From CAYLLD01 sp964425135 (GTDB lineage Bacteria; Pseudomonadota; Alphaproteobacteria; Rhodobacterales; Rhodobacteraceae): 64,000 bases of DNA. Each line of letters begins with the position of its first letter. The first letter of the stretch is position 1. The position numbers and the translations under genes were made by a program. The notes below the pieces were generated by a model. The model made no database searches. It was not told the DNA's origin and was given only the letters and a program-made list of their open reading frames with translations. Positions 8,628 through 16,492 of this stretch are shown piece by piece. The stretch spans positions 1 to 64,000 of the forward strand of contig CAYRKW010000001.1 of assembly GCA_964425135.1 (NCBI GenBank), given 5' to 3'.

Positions 8628-9587
8628 TCAGGCCGAACAGCTTGCGCCGCCAAGGACGCAGAATTTGGCGCAATGGGGGTGATTGAGTTTGATGTCCGCC
8701 TCCGCTGCTTCGAGTGTCTCGCCAAGCTCGAACTCAGGGTCATAGGGCAGGAGCGTGCAGGCCAGAACGGTCGGGGAATCTGCGCCTTTGCGTTTGACGA
8801 CCATGCGCGAGGTGGAGCACATGATATCGACCGGGCGCTTGCCCAGGATGCCCCAGCATGCGGTGGTGATTTCGGGCACGTCCACGGTTTCGTCCATTTC
8901 GGGAAAGAGGACGGTTTGCATCGGGTCGGAGGCGTCGATTTCGAAGCCTTCGCGGGCGAATAGCTCGGCATATCCGGCGCGGCTGTTGTCATCGCTATGG
9001 CTCCAGATCGTGCGGCCTGCGATGGCCATGCGAAAGCCGTTGTCACGCAGCCAGCGCATGCCGGTGAGCGTGATGTCATAAGAGCCTTCGCCGCGTTCCT
9101 CATCATGATAGCGGGCATCAAAATGATCGAGCGAGACGCGCAGCGTCAGCTTGTCGCCATAGGTGTCGCGCAACCCCAGCAGACCCTTTTGCACCGCAGG
9201 GCGCATCATCGGTTTCATCGCATTGGTGAGGATCAGCACCTCATATCCCGCCTCAAGCGAAATGCGTGCAATGTCGATCATCTGCGGGTTCATGAAGGGC
9301 TCGCCGCCTGTGAATGCGATCTCAGTGACCGGCCATTTGCGCTGCGGTATCTGATCGAGATAGCCCTGCACCTCATCGGCGGTCATATAGACCAAGCGCT
9401 CGTTCGTTGGCGAGCTTTCGATATAGCAATTGACGCATTCGATATTGCAGAGCGTTCCGGTGTTGAACCACAGCGTGCGCACGCCCGAGAGCGGTACAGT
9501 TGCGCGTGCCTCGCCTTTGGCCGTGATGTCGGGGTGTTCAAATTTGTCTAAAGCGCGGTCGGCGGTAATAGGGGGTTGGTCGTTCAT
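8628..9587 (-). CDS. Radical SAM enzyme with Cys-rich C-terminus
   Basis: 319 residues. The radical SAM cluster motif is CNIECVNC (C-x3-C-x2-C), followed by the SAM-binding FTGGEPFMNP and a TIM-barrel-like core (VLILTNAMKP, LRVSLDHFD). The last third contains six cysteines (ACWG, MCST, ACTL, HCAKFC, ASCSA), suggesting one or more auxiliary iron-sulfur clusters as in SPASM/twitch proteins. The substrate is unknown; no peptide precursor gene is evident next to it. The ATG at 9587 has only a weak upstream signal and two in-frame ATG codons lie further upstream (9629, 9674), so the start is uncertain. Confidence 0.85.
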   Translation of the reverse strand: MNDQPPITADRALDKFEHPDITAKGEARATVPLSGVRTLWFNTGTLCNIECVNCYIESSPTNERLVYMTADEVQGYLDQIPQRKWPVTEIAFTGGEPFMNPQMIDIARISLEAGYEVLILTNAMKPMMRPAVQKGLLGLRDTYGDKLTLRVSLDHFDARYHDEERGEGSYDITLTGMRWLRDNGFRMAIAGRTIWSHSDDNSRAGYAELFAREGFEIDASDPMQTVLFPEMDETVDVPEITTACWGILGKRPVDIMCSTSRMVVKRKGADSPTVLACTLLPYDPEFELGETLEAAEADIKLNHPHCAKFCVLGGASCSA

Positions 9588-9726
9588 AAAACCGATGTCT
9601 CGCGCTGGTAGAGTTGTCCTGTTCTTCATGGACGTCGGGGAGAAGGTCAAGCCTGAGACGCGCAAATGGCGCAAACAAGTTCGTGAGCGTGATCAAAAGA
9701 ACCTGCGCACGGCGGTATCGACGATC

Positions 9727-9747
9727 CTTAACACCTGTTTGGTTAAG
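9727..9747. promoter_or_regulatory. Imperfect operator-like inverted repeat in divergent intergenic region
   Basis: CTTAAC and GTTAAG arms are separated by nine bases in the 230-base gap between the divergent radical SAM gene and the SGNH-hydrolase gene. It could be a regulator site for either gene, but short A/T-rich arms like these occur by chance. Confidence 0.2.
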
Positions 9748-9817
9748 ACGTGCTTGGTTGCTGTTCGGATCATGGGCAGCGCTGTATTTTGCAGACAATA
9801 TTTAGGCATTTTATCAA

Positions 9818-12049
9818 ATGATTTTTGGTCTGAGCACGGGCTTGACGACCCTTAACACACCCTCCCAAGACGTCCCTGTCGCCTCTGGAGCCGCGCCGGT
9901 CATCTCCGCGCTCGGGAGCCGCGATGGGTTTGCGATTGACTTTGTGCGCGGTCAGATGCGCGTGAACGACAGCGCGCAGCCGCTCAACGATTTCAGCGGC
10001 GCGCCTGAGGATCGATTGACGGTTTTTGGTGCGGATGGGTATGAATATGCGGCTGGCAAGGGTCTTATTATTGATCCGGCACGCGACTTTTCAATTGCGC
10101 TTTCCACAGGTTTATTTCCATATAATACAGCAGCTTGCACGGTTTATGTAAAGTATAGGTTAAATGCGCCGACGTCCACAACGCAGCGCTATCTTTTCAT
10201 GATTGACAATGCCGGCGTGGATCGCATGGCGACCTACGCGGCGGGTGGTCAGTCCTTCCGGTTTGTCACGGGCGACGGAACGGATGCGCATATTGCGCTG
10301 ACCAGTCTGACGCATACGGGCGATACGGAAGTGCGGGCCGTCTTCGGGGTGGACGCCAACGGCAAGACCTATGTCGATGATGCTGGTGTGCATGTGAACG
10401 AGCCTGCGGAGATATTGGCGGCTTCGACGCCTGCGCATGTGGGCATTGGCGGGTATAATGACCGGGTTTTGCGGGTGCTCGATGGCACAATTGCCGAGAT
10501 TATGGTGGTGTGTGAGGCGGTGCCGCGTGAAGATCGCCTGACGCTGGACTTTGGCGGCAATGCTGCTGCGCCGGTTGATCCGCCGCAGGAAGAGCCGCAT
10601 GCCTTTGGTGTTTTGGGCGCGCGCAACGGTGTTGCGATTGATTTTGTCGCCAATGTCATGCGGATCAATGACGATGTCACGCCCGCCAACGCCTACGAAG
10701 GTGATCCGGTGATGCGACTGACCAAACTGGGCGCGGACGACTATGTGATTGATCCGGTGAAAGGTTTGTCGATTGATGCGGCGCGAGACTTTTCAGTAGC
10801 GCTTTCAACATCGCTCTTCCCCTATAATCCGCAATCCTGCACGGTTTATGCCAAATACCGGATGAACGCCGCCAACACCGATGCGCATCGGTATTTGCTG
10901 ATGGCGGATAACGCAGGCGATGACCGTTTTGCGCTCTATGCGACCACAGGTGCGCCGTTTCGATTTGTCACAGGCGATGGGAGCGGGCCGGATATTGTCG
11001 TCTCGGACATGGATTTTGTCGCGGACACGGAGTACACCGTAGTCTTTGGCGCGGACCATCTTGGCAAGACCTTCATCGATGTAAACGGTGTGCAGGTTGA
11101 CGATGGGACGGCGCTTGCAGCCTCCACCCCGTCTGCAATTGGCATTGGCGGATACAATAATCAGGTATTGCGCGTTTTGGACGGTTATATTTCGGAGATT
11201 GTGATCATTTGCGAGCCAGTGCCGCGCGAGGCGCGCCTGACGCTTGATCCTTTCCTGAAAATCTATGGCGCAGAGGGCGACAGCCATACCTATAACACCA
11301 ATGAGGCAACTTGGGGTGTGGGGCCGGAGCAGTTTTATGCCCCCCGCGTGACCGACGCGCTTGGGGCTGGCTATATCGCTGCGAATTTCGGCTGGAGCGG
11401 GGATAGTTCGGCGGAGATGGTGCATCAGTTGCCTGCGTTTTTTGCAGACGGGCGACCGGATATTGCGACGATTTATGCGGGCGCGAATGACGGGGATATT
11501 GATATTGTCGCTGATACCACGCCGGGTGTGAGCGATTTTGCGGTGGAGTATGCGTTGCGCTCGCGGTTGGAGCCGGGCGGTCATGTGGTTGTGAATGGCT
11601 TCCCGACAACGATCATCGCACGATCTGGCAATGTGATCACGGTGGATCCGATTTTGCCTGCTGCGCCTTCAGTGGGGGACGTGGTCGAGATCGATACGCA
11701 AAAGAACATTGAGACGTGGGTTGATGCGGTTGCGGCGAAGGGTGTGCCGCATATCGCAGTCATCGGGTATCACTTCATGAATTTTGCAAATGGTGGCGAT
11801 ACGCCGTCTGTTGAGCATCCCACACGCGCGGCAATTCGGGCCGCGCAGTTTGCAGCAGCGACGACGCGGAATGTGCCGTTTATTGATACCTATGAGCATA
11901 TGGCGCAGAAAATAACCTCGGGTGCGGTGACCCAAGGTGATGATCTGTCATGGCATGTGGCGGTTGGTAACACGCATCTGAATGTCGCTGGCGAGCAGGC
12001 GGTGGCAGATGCGGTGTATGATGCGTTTGTTGCGCTTGGGTGGGATTAA
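9818..12049 (+). CDS. Tandem-repeat beta-domain protein with C-terminal SGNH/GDSL hydrolase domain
   Basis: 743 residues in three parts. Two homologous blocks (about residues 29-247 and 262-482) align along their length. Shared landmarks are GFAIDFV / GVAIDFV, ARDFSIALST / ARDFSVALST, FRFVTGDG in both, ASTPAHVGIGGYN / ASTPSAIGIGGYN, and CEAVPRE / CEPVPRE. They look like LamG/concanavalin-type beta-sandwich modules. The C-terminal 260 residues form an SGNH hydrolase: block I GDSHTYN, block III GANDGD, and a final NTHLNVAGEQAVAD supplying the catalytic histidine. The likely role is carbohydrate binding plus ester hydrolysis (deacetylation). There is no signal peptide, so secretion, if any, would be non-Sec. 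A phage or gene-transfer-agent-like origin is possible but unproven. No strong ribosome-binding site precedes the ATG. Confidence 0.8.
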   Translation: MIFGLSTGLTTLNTPSQDVPVASGAAPVISALGSRDGFAIDFVRGQMRVNDSAQPLNDFSGAPEDRLTVFGADGYEYAAGKGLIIDPARDFSIALSTGLFPYNTAACTVYVKYRLNAPTSTTQRYLFMIDNAGVDRMATYAAGGQSFRFVTGDGTDAHIALTSLTHTGDTEVRAVFGVDANGKTYVDDAGVHVNEPAEILAASTPAHVGIGGYNDRVLRVLDGTIAEIMVVCEAVPREDRLTLDFGGNAAAPVDPPQEEPHAFGVLGARNGVAIDFVANVMRINDDVTPANAYEGDPVMRLTKLGADDYVIDPVKGLSIDAARDFSVALSTSLFPYNPQSCTVYAKYRMNAANTDAHRYLLMADNAGDDRFALYATTGAPFRFVTGDGSGPDIVVSDMDFVADTEYTVVFGADHLGKTFIDVNGVQVDDGTALAASTPSAIGIGGYNNQVLRVLDGYISEIVIICEPVPREARLTLDPFLKIYGAEGDSHTYNTNEATWGVGPEQFYAPRVTDALGAGYIAANFGWSGDSSAEMVHQLPAFFADGRPDIATIYAGANDGDIDIVADTTPGVSDFAVEYALRSRLEPGGHVVVNGFPTTIIARSGNVITVDPILPAAPSVGDVVEIDTQKNIETWVDAVAAKGVPHIAVIGYHFMNFANGGDTPSVEHPTRAAIRAAQFAAATTRNVPFIDTYEHMAQKITSGAVTQGDDLSWHVAVGNTHLNVAGEQAVADAVYDAFVALGWD

Positions 12050-12198
12050 GAGGCGGCGCGATGTCGTCACTTAATGAGAGCGGCCCGACTGTCAAACTTA
12101 AGGTTTGCTATTTGCAAAACGGTTCGGCCCTACCGCTCGAATGCGCTCGACCGATGGCAATCCCAAAACTGTAAATTAGGAGAGCATGTTTGGGACAG

Positions 12199-12219
12199 GT
12201 GACGCATCGCCTGCGTCAC
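12199..12219 (-). repeat. Perfect hairpin overlapping the SDR stop codon
   Basis: GTGACGCA and TGCGTCAC form a perfect eight-base stem with a five-base loop, and the stop codon of the SDR gene (12216-12218) lies within one arm. A wider pair (GACAGGT at 12194, ACCTGTC at 12234) encloses it. There is no U-tract, so this is not a canonical intrinsic terminator; it may stabilise the mRNA end or act as a factor-assisted terminator for the chrR operon. Confidence 0.4.
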
Positions 12220-12986
12220 ACATTCGGTCCCCAACCTGTCATTTTTCGCACAGCCCAAATATAGGCGCGGTTGGGGAGAAGCCCGATTGTTCGAAGCAAA
12301 AAGGCGAAGCGGCGCGGAAAGGCGATTTCGAAGCCGGGTTTGAACAGACCATCGACAATGCGATCTGCGGCCTCGTTGGGTTTCATCAGAAACGGCATCT
12401 CGAACTCGTTCACGGATGTAGCGTCGGTTTCCACAAAACCGGGATTGACCACCGAGATCCGCACACCAAAATCCACCAGATCCATCGCAAGTGCTTCGCA
12501 TAGCGCGATCAGCCCGGCCTTCGAGGCAGAATAGGGGGCCGCGCCGGGCAGACCGCGATAGCCTGCGACCGAGGCCATGATCGCAACATGTCCGTTGCGC
12601 GCTTTGGTCATGGCCGACAGCACCGGATCAAGCGCGTTGGTCACGCCAATCAGATTAACATCGATCATATCACGCGCTGTGTCCGCATTGAAAGCTTGCG
12701 CGCGCATTGGCACGTAGATGCCGGCGTTCAGGACGGCCAGCGCAAGGGGACGTTCAGCCTCGATTTCCTTGACGATCTCGCGCATGCGCACGGCATCGGT
12801 CACATCGCCCGCTTTGGGGATGATCTGACCTTCCGTGCCACTCTCAGCGGATAGTCTTTCGAGTTTTTCGGTATTTCGCGCCGTCGCGTAGACAACAAAC
12901 CCGCGGTTTGCGAGTTTCAATGCGACATCACGGCCAATTCCAGCGCTGGCACCGGTGATCCAGACAGCCCCATCAGAGGGCGACAT
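12216..12986 (-). CDS. Short-chain dehydrogenase/reductase
   Basis: About 256 residues of the classical SDR family. Seen are the Rossmann nucleotide loop TGASAGIGRDVALKLA, the NAG motif (VLNAGIYVP), the catalytic serine region IMASVAGYRG, YSASK (Tyr-x-x-x-Lys) and the NPGFVETDATS loop. It oxidises or reduces an unidentified alcohol/ketone with NAD(P)H. The ATG at 12986 is adopted; a TTG 21 bases further upstream, just after the preceding stop, is an alternative. It is the third gene of the chrR / DUF6134-like / SDR operon. I recall SDR genes among members of the singlet-oxygen sigma-E regulon of Rhodobacter sphaeroides, which fits the promoter seen upstream of chrR. Confidence 0.88.
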   Translation of the reverse strand: MSPSDGAVWITGASAGIGRDVALKLANRGFVVYATARNTEKLERLSAESGTEGQIIPKAGDVTDAVRMREIVKEIEAERPLALAVLNAGIYVPMRAQAFNADTARDMIDVNLIGVTNALDPVLSAMTKARNGHVAIMASVAGYRGLPGAAPYSASKAGLIALCEALAMDLVDFGVRISVVNPGFVETDATSVNEFEMPFLMKPNEAADRIVDGLFKPGFEIAFPRRFAFLLRTIGLLPNRAYIWAVRKMTGWGPNV

Positions 12987-13008
12987 CACTTTGCCAAAAA
13001 CGCTCAAT

Positions 13009-13692
13009 CTATCCCCAGAGCGAGCGGAATTTTTGTGTGGTGGATTTGGCAACGATGCGCGCGCGGGCGCCCACGGCATCGAACTCGTATCCGACAAGCT
13101 CGCCATCGCCGTCAAAATAGGCGTCTACTGGTAGTTTCAGATCGCCGCCGCAATAGTAATGGGACACCGGGATAACGCCGCCGGGGGTTTCAAAGGTGGT
13201 GTCGCCTCTTTTGGTTGTCTCGATCGACAAAACGCGCCCCGATTGGGTCGATATCCAGCGGTCGCGCAGGGCCAACTCGCTCAAAAAGAACGAGGACGAG
13301 GCGATTTCGCCTGTGACGACACCGTTGAATTTGGAGCTTTCGACCTGCAGGCCTTCTGCAACCCTTTGGGCTTTGACAAACGACTTTTTGCCGTTTTCGG
13401 TGGTATTGCCGGTGATGGATTGCAAAACGCCGTCTTTCCAGACTTCCTGGCTTCTCAGCTCATAATCGAGCGAGAAGACAATGATGCGGCCCTTAAGGCG
13501 GGAGTGCAGATCGACGACCACCGAGCTGCCTTGTTCGGACAGTTTGATAACCTGACCGCCAAAATTTGTCCGGCCTCTGAACGCCTGAAATTCGCGCGTG
13601 ATGTTACCGGCCAAAGCGGGAGCCGCGCCAAATGAGGTCGCTGCCAGTGCAGATGCCGCACCGATCAACAGATTTCGCCTGTTGGTAACCAT
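13009..13692 (-). CDS. Tat-exported DUF6134-like protein
   Basis: 227 residues with an N-terminal twin-arginine signal (TNRRNLLIGAASALAATSFG, cut after PALA). The mature part is beta-rich, with VDLHSRLKGRIIVFSLDYEL, FETPGGVIPVSHYYCGG and a C-terminal LPVDAYFDGDGELVGYEFDA strand pattern, resembling the DUF6134 family of periplasmic lipocalin-like proteins. The assignment is from memory of the family, not a search. It lies between chrR and an SDR in one operon, 15 bases downstream of chrR, and would be co-expressed under photo-oxidative or similar stress if the promoter call is right. Confidence 0.7.
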   Translation of the reverse strand: MVTNRRNLLIGAASALAATSFGAAPALAGNITREFQAFRGRTNFGGQVIKLSEQGSSVVVDLHSRLKGRIIVFSLDYELRSQEVWKDGVLQSITGNTTENGKKSFVKAQRVAEGLQVESSKFNGVVTGEIASSSFFLSELALRDRWISTQSGRVLSIETTKRGDTTFETPGGVIPVSHYYCGGDLKLPVDAYFDGDGELVGYEFDAVGARARIVAKSTTQKFRSLWG

Positions 13693-13707
13693 GATAATCC
13701 TACCTAG

Positions 13708-14364
13708 TTATCGGTTCAGAATATTCAATGCGCGACTGAATGTGCCGGTGAATTTCAGCTTACCGGACATTACGACAAGACAAATGCAGGTTTCATCGCC
13801 CACGATATGCGGCTGGTGATCGTCATGGTCAGAGGCCACAACCAGATCGCCTTTGCGCAGCACCGTGCCGCCATCGTCCATTGCGCCTTGCAGGATCAGC
13901 GTGGCTTCCTCACCATCGTGAGTGTGCGAGAGCATCCGCGCGCCCGGTTTGGCTTTGAGCAGCGATACCGTCTCACCCTCGAATTCTTCGAGCACATATT
14001 CCGACAGGCCGGGCATACGGAACAACCAGTTCAGCTCGCGGCCCTCGTTAGGGAGCACTTCTTGTAACGCACGCGGGAACGGAGAGGCGTCGTCATAGTC
14101 TACGATAATCGCCTTATCAGCTGCCTCAGTTGCCGGGGCGTCGATCATGCCCAGAATGTCATCAAGCGATGGCGCTTCGATCTCAGCGCTCGCGTCAGCG
14201 GAAAACTCCGCGCCGCACAACGCCTCAGCCTCAGCGACAACGGCGCGGCATTTGGGGCAGAGCGTGAGATGCGATGCAATCATCACCTCCATGCCCGCCG
14301 AGACGTTACCTGCGGCGTAGCTGGTGAGTAGGTCCCTTGCGGGATGTTGTTCAATCTTGGCCAT
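13708..14364 (-). CDS. chrR: ChrR-family zinc-binding anti-sigma factor with C-terminal cupin
   Basis: 218 residues from the ATG at 14364. The N-terminal anti-sigma domain has H7, H32, C36 and C39 (HPARDLL, SHLTLCPKC), exactly one position offset from the zinc ligands H6, H31, C35 and C38 known in R. sphaeroides ChrR. The C-terminal domain is a cupin with SHTHDGEEATLILQG and QPHIVGDETCICL metal-site histidines, glutamate and cysteine. ChrR holds the group IV sigma factor RpoE inactive and releases it in singlet oxygen. No rpoE lies beside this gene: the upstream neighbour is a TauE-type permease. It heads an operon with the DUF6134-like and SDR genes. Its cognate sigma factor must be elsewhere, or this copy responds to a different one. 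Confidence 0.85.
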   Translation of the reverse strand: MAKIEQHPARDLLTSYAAGNVSAGMEVMIASHLTLCPKCRAVVAEAEALCGAEFSADASAEIEAPSLDDILGMIDAPATEAADKAIIVDYDDASPFPRALQEVLPNEGRELNWLFRMPGLSEYVLEEFEGETVSLLKAKPGARMLSHTHDGEEATLILQGAMDDGGTVLRKGDLVVASDHDDHQPHIVGDETCICLVVMSGKLKFTGTFSRALNILNR

Positions 14365-14394
14365 GTTCAACCACTGAATTCGTAAGATACTTGT

Positions 14395-14423
14395 TTATAC
14401 GCGACGCACGCGCAGACGGATCA
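14395..14423 (-). promoter_or_regulatory. Sigma-E (ECF11-type) promoter for the chrR operon
   Basis: On the minus strand TGATCC (14423-14418) is followed after 16 bases by CGTATAA (14401-14395), about 30 bases before the chrR ATG. This matches the TGATCC ... CGTA pattern recognised by RpoE of Rhodobacter and its relatives. It implies that the operon is switched on by the sigma factor its first product restrains. Confidence 0.6.
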
Positions 14424-14482
14424 CTTTAGGGCAACTTTTTATTCACCGCCTCTGCGTCAAACTAGGGTCGATTTATCTGCCG

Positions 14483-15244
14483 TCAAATAGCAATTTTTGC
14501 AAGCCCCGCAAGTGCAAGGAGTGCCAGCAGGATAAGGCAGGCGCGGCGATAGAAGCGCTCCAGCGACGGGCGGAAGAGCAGACTGCCGATGAGGACGCCG
14601 AACAGCATGAACGGTAGGGCTACCAGCCCGCGCCGAAATGCGGTCATATCCATCATGCTGTAGCCGACCAGATAGATGCCGGTTGTCAGCATCGACAGGC
14701 CCAAAAACATCACCAGGGAGGCGCGCATGGTCTTCGGGGAGGCTTGTCCTGCGAGCACATAGAGCGCCACGACCATACCACCGATTGACGCCAGACCCGT
14801 GGCGATGCCTGCGACGAGACCTGCGATGAATGTGCCGATGGATGTGCCAAAAATGCGCGGGGTGAGTTTAAAGAGCTGGGCCATGGTCAATATCAGAATG
14901 AGGCTGAGCGCGATGGAGCTGGAAAGGGTCGTGGTGATGGAGGTTGTGGCCAGAAGTCCGATGGGTACGCCAATGGAGGAGCCGATCACCAGCCGCCAGA
15001 CAATGTGCATGTCCGCATCGCGTATCCCGCCGCGGAACATCACAATGCTTGCCGCTGATTCCAGCACAAAACACACCGGTATGAGCAGAACAGGCGGGAT
15101 GATTGCGGAGACTGCTGCCATCACAACAGCAGACAGGCCAAAGCCGGAAAAGCCGCGCACAACGCCTGCGATCAGGGCTGCGGCCAGCAAAGCGGCGAGA
15201 TGTGTGACCGGCAGGTCAGTGAAAAGAGCAAGTGAGGAAAGCAT
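14483..15244 (-). CDS. TauE/SafE-family membrane permease
   Basis: 253 residues with about eight hydrophobic helices and the family pattern of a Gly-rich first repeat (VVRGFSGFGLSAVVMAAVSA) and a matching second repeat (VAGIATGLASIGGMVVALYV). TauE/SafE proteins export sulfite, sulfoacetate or related anions, or transport C2/C3 acids; the substrate here cannot be determined. It lies on the same strand as chrR but 118 bases upstream, with the sigma-E-like promoter in between, so it is probably a separate unit. The gap to divergent cysK is 162 bases. Confidence 0.85.
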   Translation of the reverse strand: MLSSLALFTDLPVTHLAALLAAALIAGVVRGFSGFGLSAVVMAAVSAIIPPVLLIPVCFVLESAASIVMFRGGIRDADMHIVWRLVIGSSIGVPIGLLATTSITTTLSSSIALSLILILTMAQLFKLTPRIFGTSIGTFIAGLVAGIATGLASIGGMVVALYVLAGQASPKTMRASLVMFLGLSMLTTGIYLVGYSMMDMTAFRRGLVALPFMLFGVLIGSLLFRPSLERFYRRACLILLALLALAGLAKIAI

Positions 15245-15406
15245 GAACAGGTTAGTGGCCCAGAGCGATTTTGGCGTGCCTTAGCAGCTTCGATTGCCGC
15301 TGTCGCGCCTTTGATTGTGCGGGGTGCAGCTTTGGGGCCGCTTTGGCTTGCTGGCGCTAACGGTTCACACTAAACCAAAGCCATCCCCGAGTTTGAAGGT
15401 GAACAT

Positions 15407-16453
15407 ATGACCATCCGAAACGACCTTGTTGATGCCATTGGGAACACACCGCTCATTCGGATGCGCGCAGCCTCTGAGGCGACGGGATGCGAGATTCTGG
15501 GTAAAGCGGAGTTCCTCAACCCAGGTCAATCGGTCAAGGATCGCGCGGCTTTGGGCATCATCAAAGATGCGATCGCGCGCGGAGCGCTCAAGCCGGGCGG
15601 AACGATTGTGGAAGGAACAGCGGGCAATACCGGCATCGGCCTTGCGCTGGTGGGCGCATCCTTGGGGTATCGGACCGTGATTGTCATTCCCGATACGCAA
15701 AGTCAGGAAAAGAAGGACATGATCCGGCTGGCGGGTGCGCAACTGATCGAAGTTCCAGCCAAGCCCTACAGCAACCCGAATAATTTCGTGCGCTATTCGG
15801 AGCGTTTGGCAAAGGCGCTCAACGATAGCGCGCCAAACGGGGCGATCTGGGCCAATCAGTTCGATAATACGGCCAATCGGCAGGCGCATATTGACACAAC
15901 GGCCCCGGAGATTTGGGAGCAGACGGGCGGGAATGTGGACGGATTTATCTGCGCGGTGGGATCGGGCGGCACACTTGCCGGTGTCTCGCAAGGGCTGCGG
16001 GCGCGCAAATCTGATATCAAGATCGGACTGGCCGACCCGCATGGCGCAGCGCTTTACGAGTTTTTTACCAATGGCGCATTGAAGTCCGAAGGCTCGTCCA
16101 TCTCAGAAGGAATCGGGCAGGGGCGGATCACAGCCAATCTGGAAGGCTTGAGCGTCGATCACGCCTATCGGATCGGCGATGAGGAAGCGGTCGGCATCGT
16201 CTTTGATGTGTTGGAGCATGAGGGCTTTTGCCTTGGCAGCTCATCGGGTGTGAATATTGCAGGCGCGATGCGTTTGGCTAGAGATCTGGGACCGGGGCAT
16301 ACGATTGTGACGATCCTGTGTGATTATGGCACCCGATATCAGTCCAAGCTCTTCAATCCGGAGTTTTTGCGTGAGAAGGGCCTGCCCGTGCCGGAATGGC
16401 TGGACGGCGCGCAAACACCGCCGCCCGACGTGATGGTGGAGGTTGAGAGCTAA
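15407..16453 (+). CDS. cysK: Cysteine synthase A
   Basis: 348 residues of fold-type II PLP enzymes, which form cysteine from O-acetylserine and sulfide. The PLP lysine is in NPGQSVKDRAALG, the phosphate-binding loop is VGSGGTLAGVS, and the C-terminal SSSGVNIAGA loop holds the pyridine-nitrogen serine. The substrate loop reads GTAGNTGIGLA where many homologues have TSGNTG. The ATG is preceded by AAGGTGA. It stands next to a TauE-type permease transcribed divergently, which hints at sulfur metabolism for both, although the two are not co-transcribed. Confidence 0.9.
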   Translation: MTIRNDLVDAIGNTPLIRMRAASEATGCEILGKAEFLNPGQSVKDRAALGIIKDAIARGALKPGGTIVEGTAGNTGIGLALVGASLGYRTVIVIPDTQSQEKKDMIRLAGAQLIEVPAKPYSNPNNFVRYSERLAKALNDSAPNGAIWANQFDNTANRQAHIDTTAPEIWEQTGGNVDGFICAVGSGGTLAGVSQGLRARKSDIKIGLADPHGAALYEFFTNGALKSEGSSISEGIGQGRITANLEGLSVDHAYRIGDEEAVGIVFDVLEHEGFCLGSSSGVNIAGAMRLARDLGPGHTIVTILCDYGTRYQSKLFNPEFLREKGLPVPEWLDGAQTPPPDVMVEVES

Positions 16454-16492
16454 GATGTGCAATCGTAACCATCGGCTCCGGCTTGCAGGTAT

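Noticed and set aside
15407..16453. TAGNTG in place of TSGNTG in the cysteine synthase as a sign of altered function
   Set aside because: All other cysteine synthase motifs are intact, and a Ser to Ala change at this place may be normal in this lineage; I cannot show that it is unusual.
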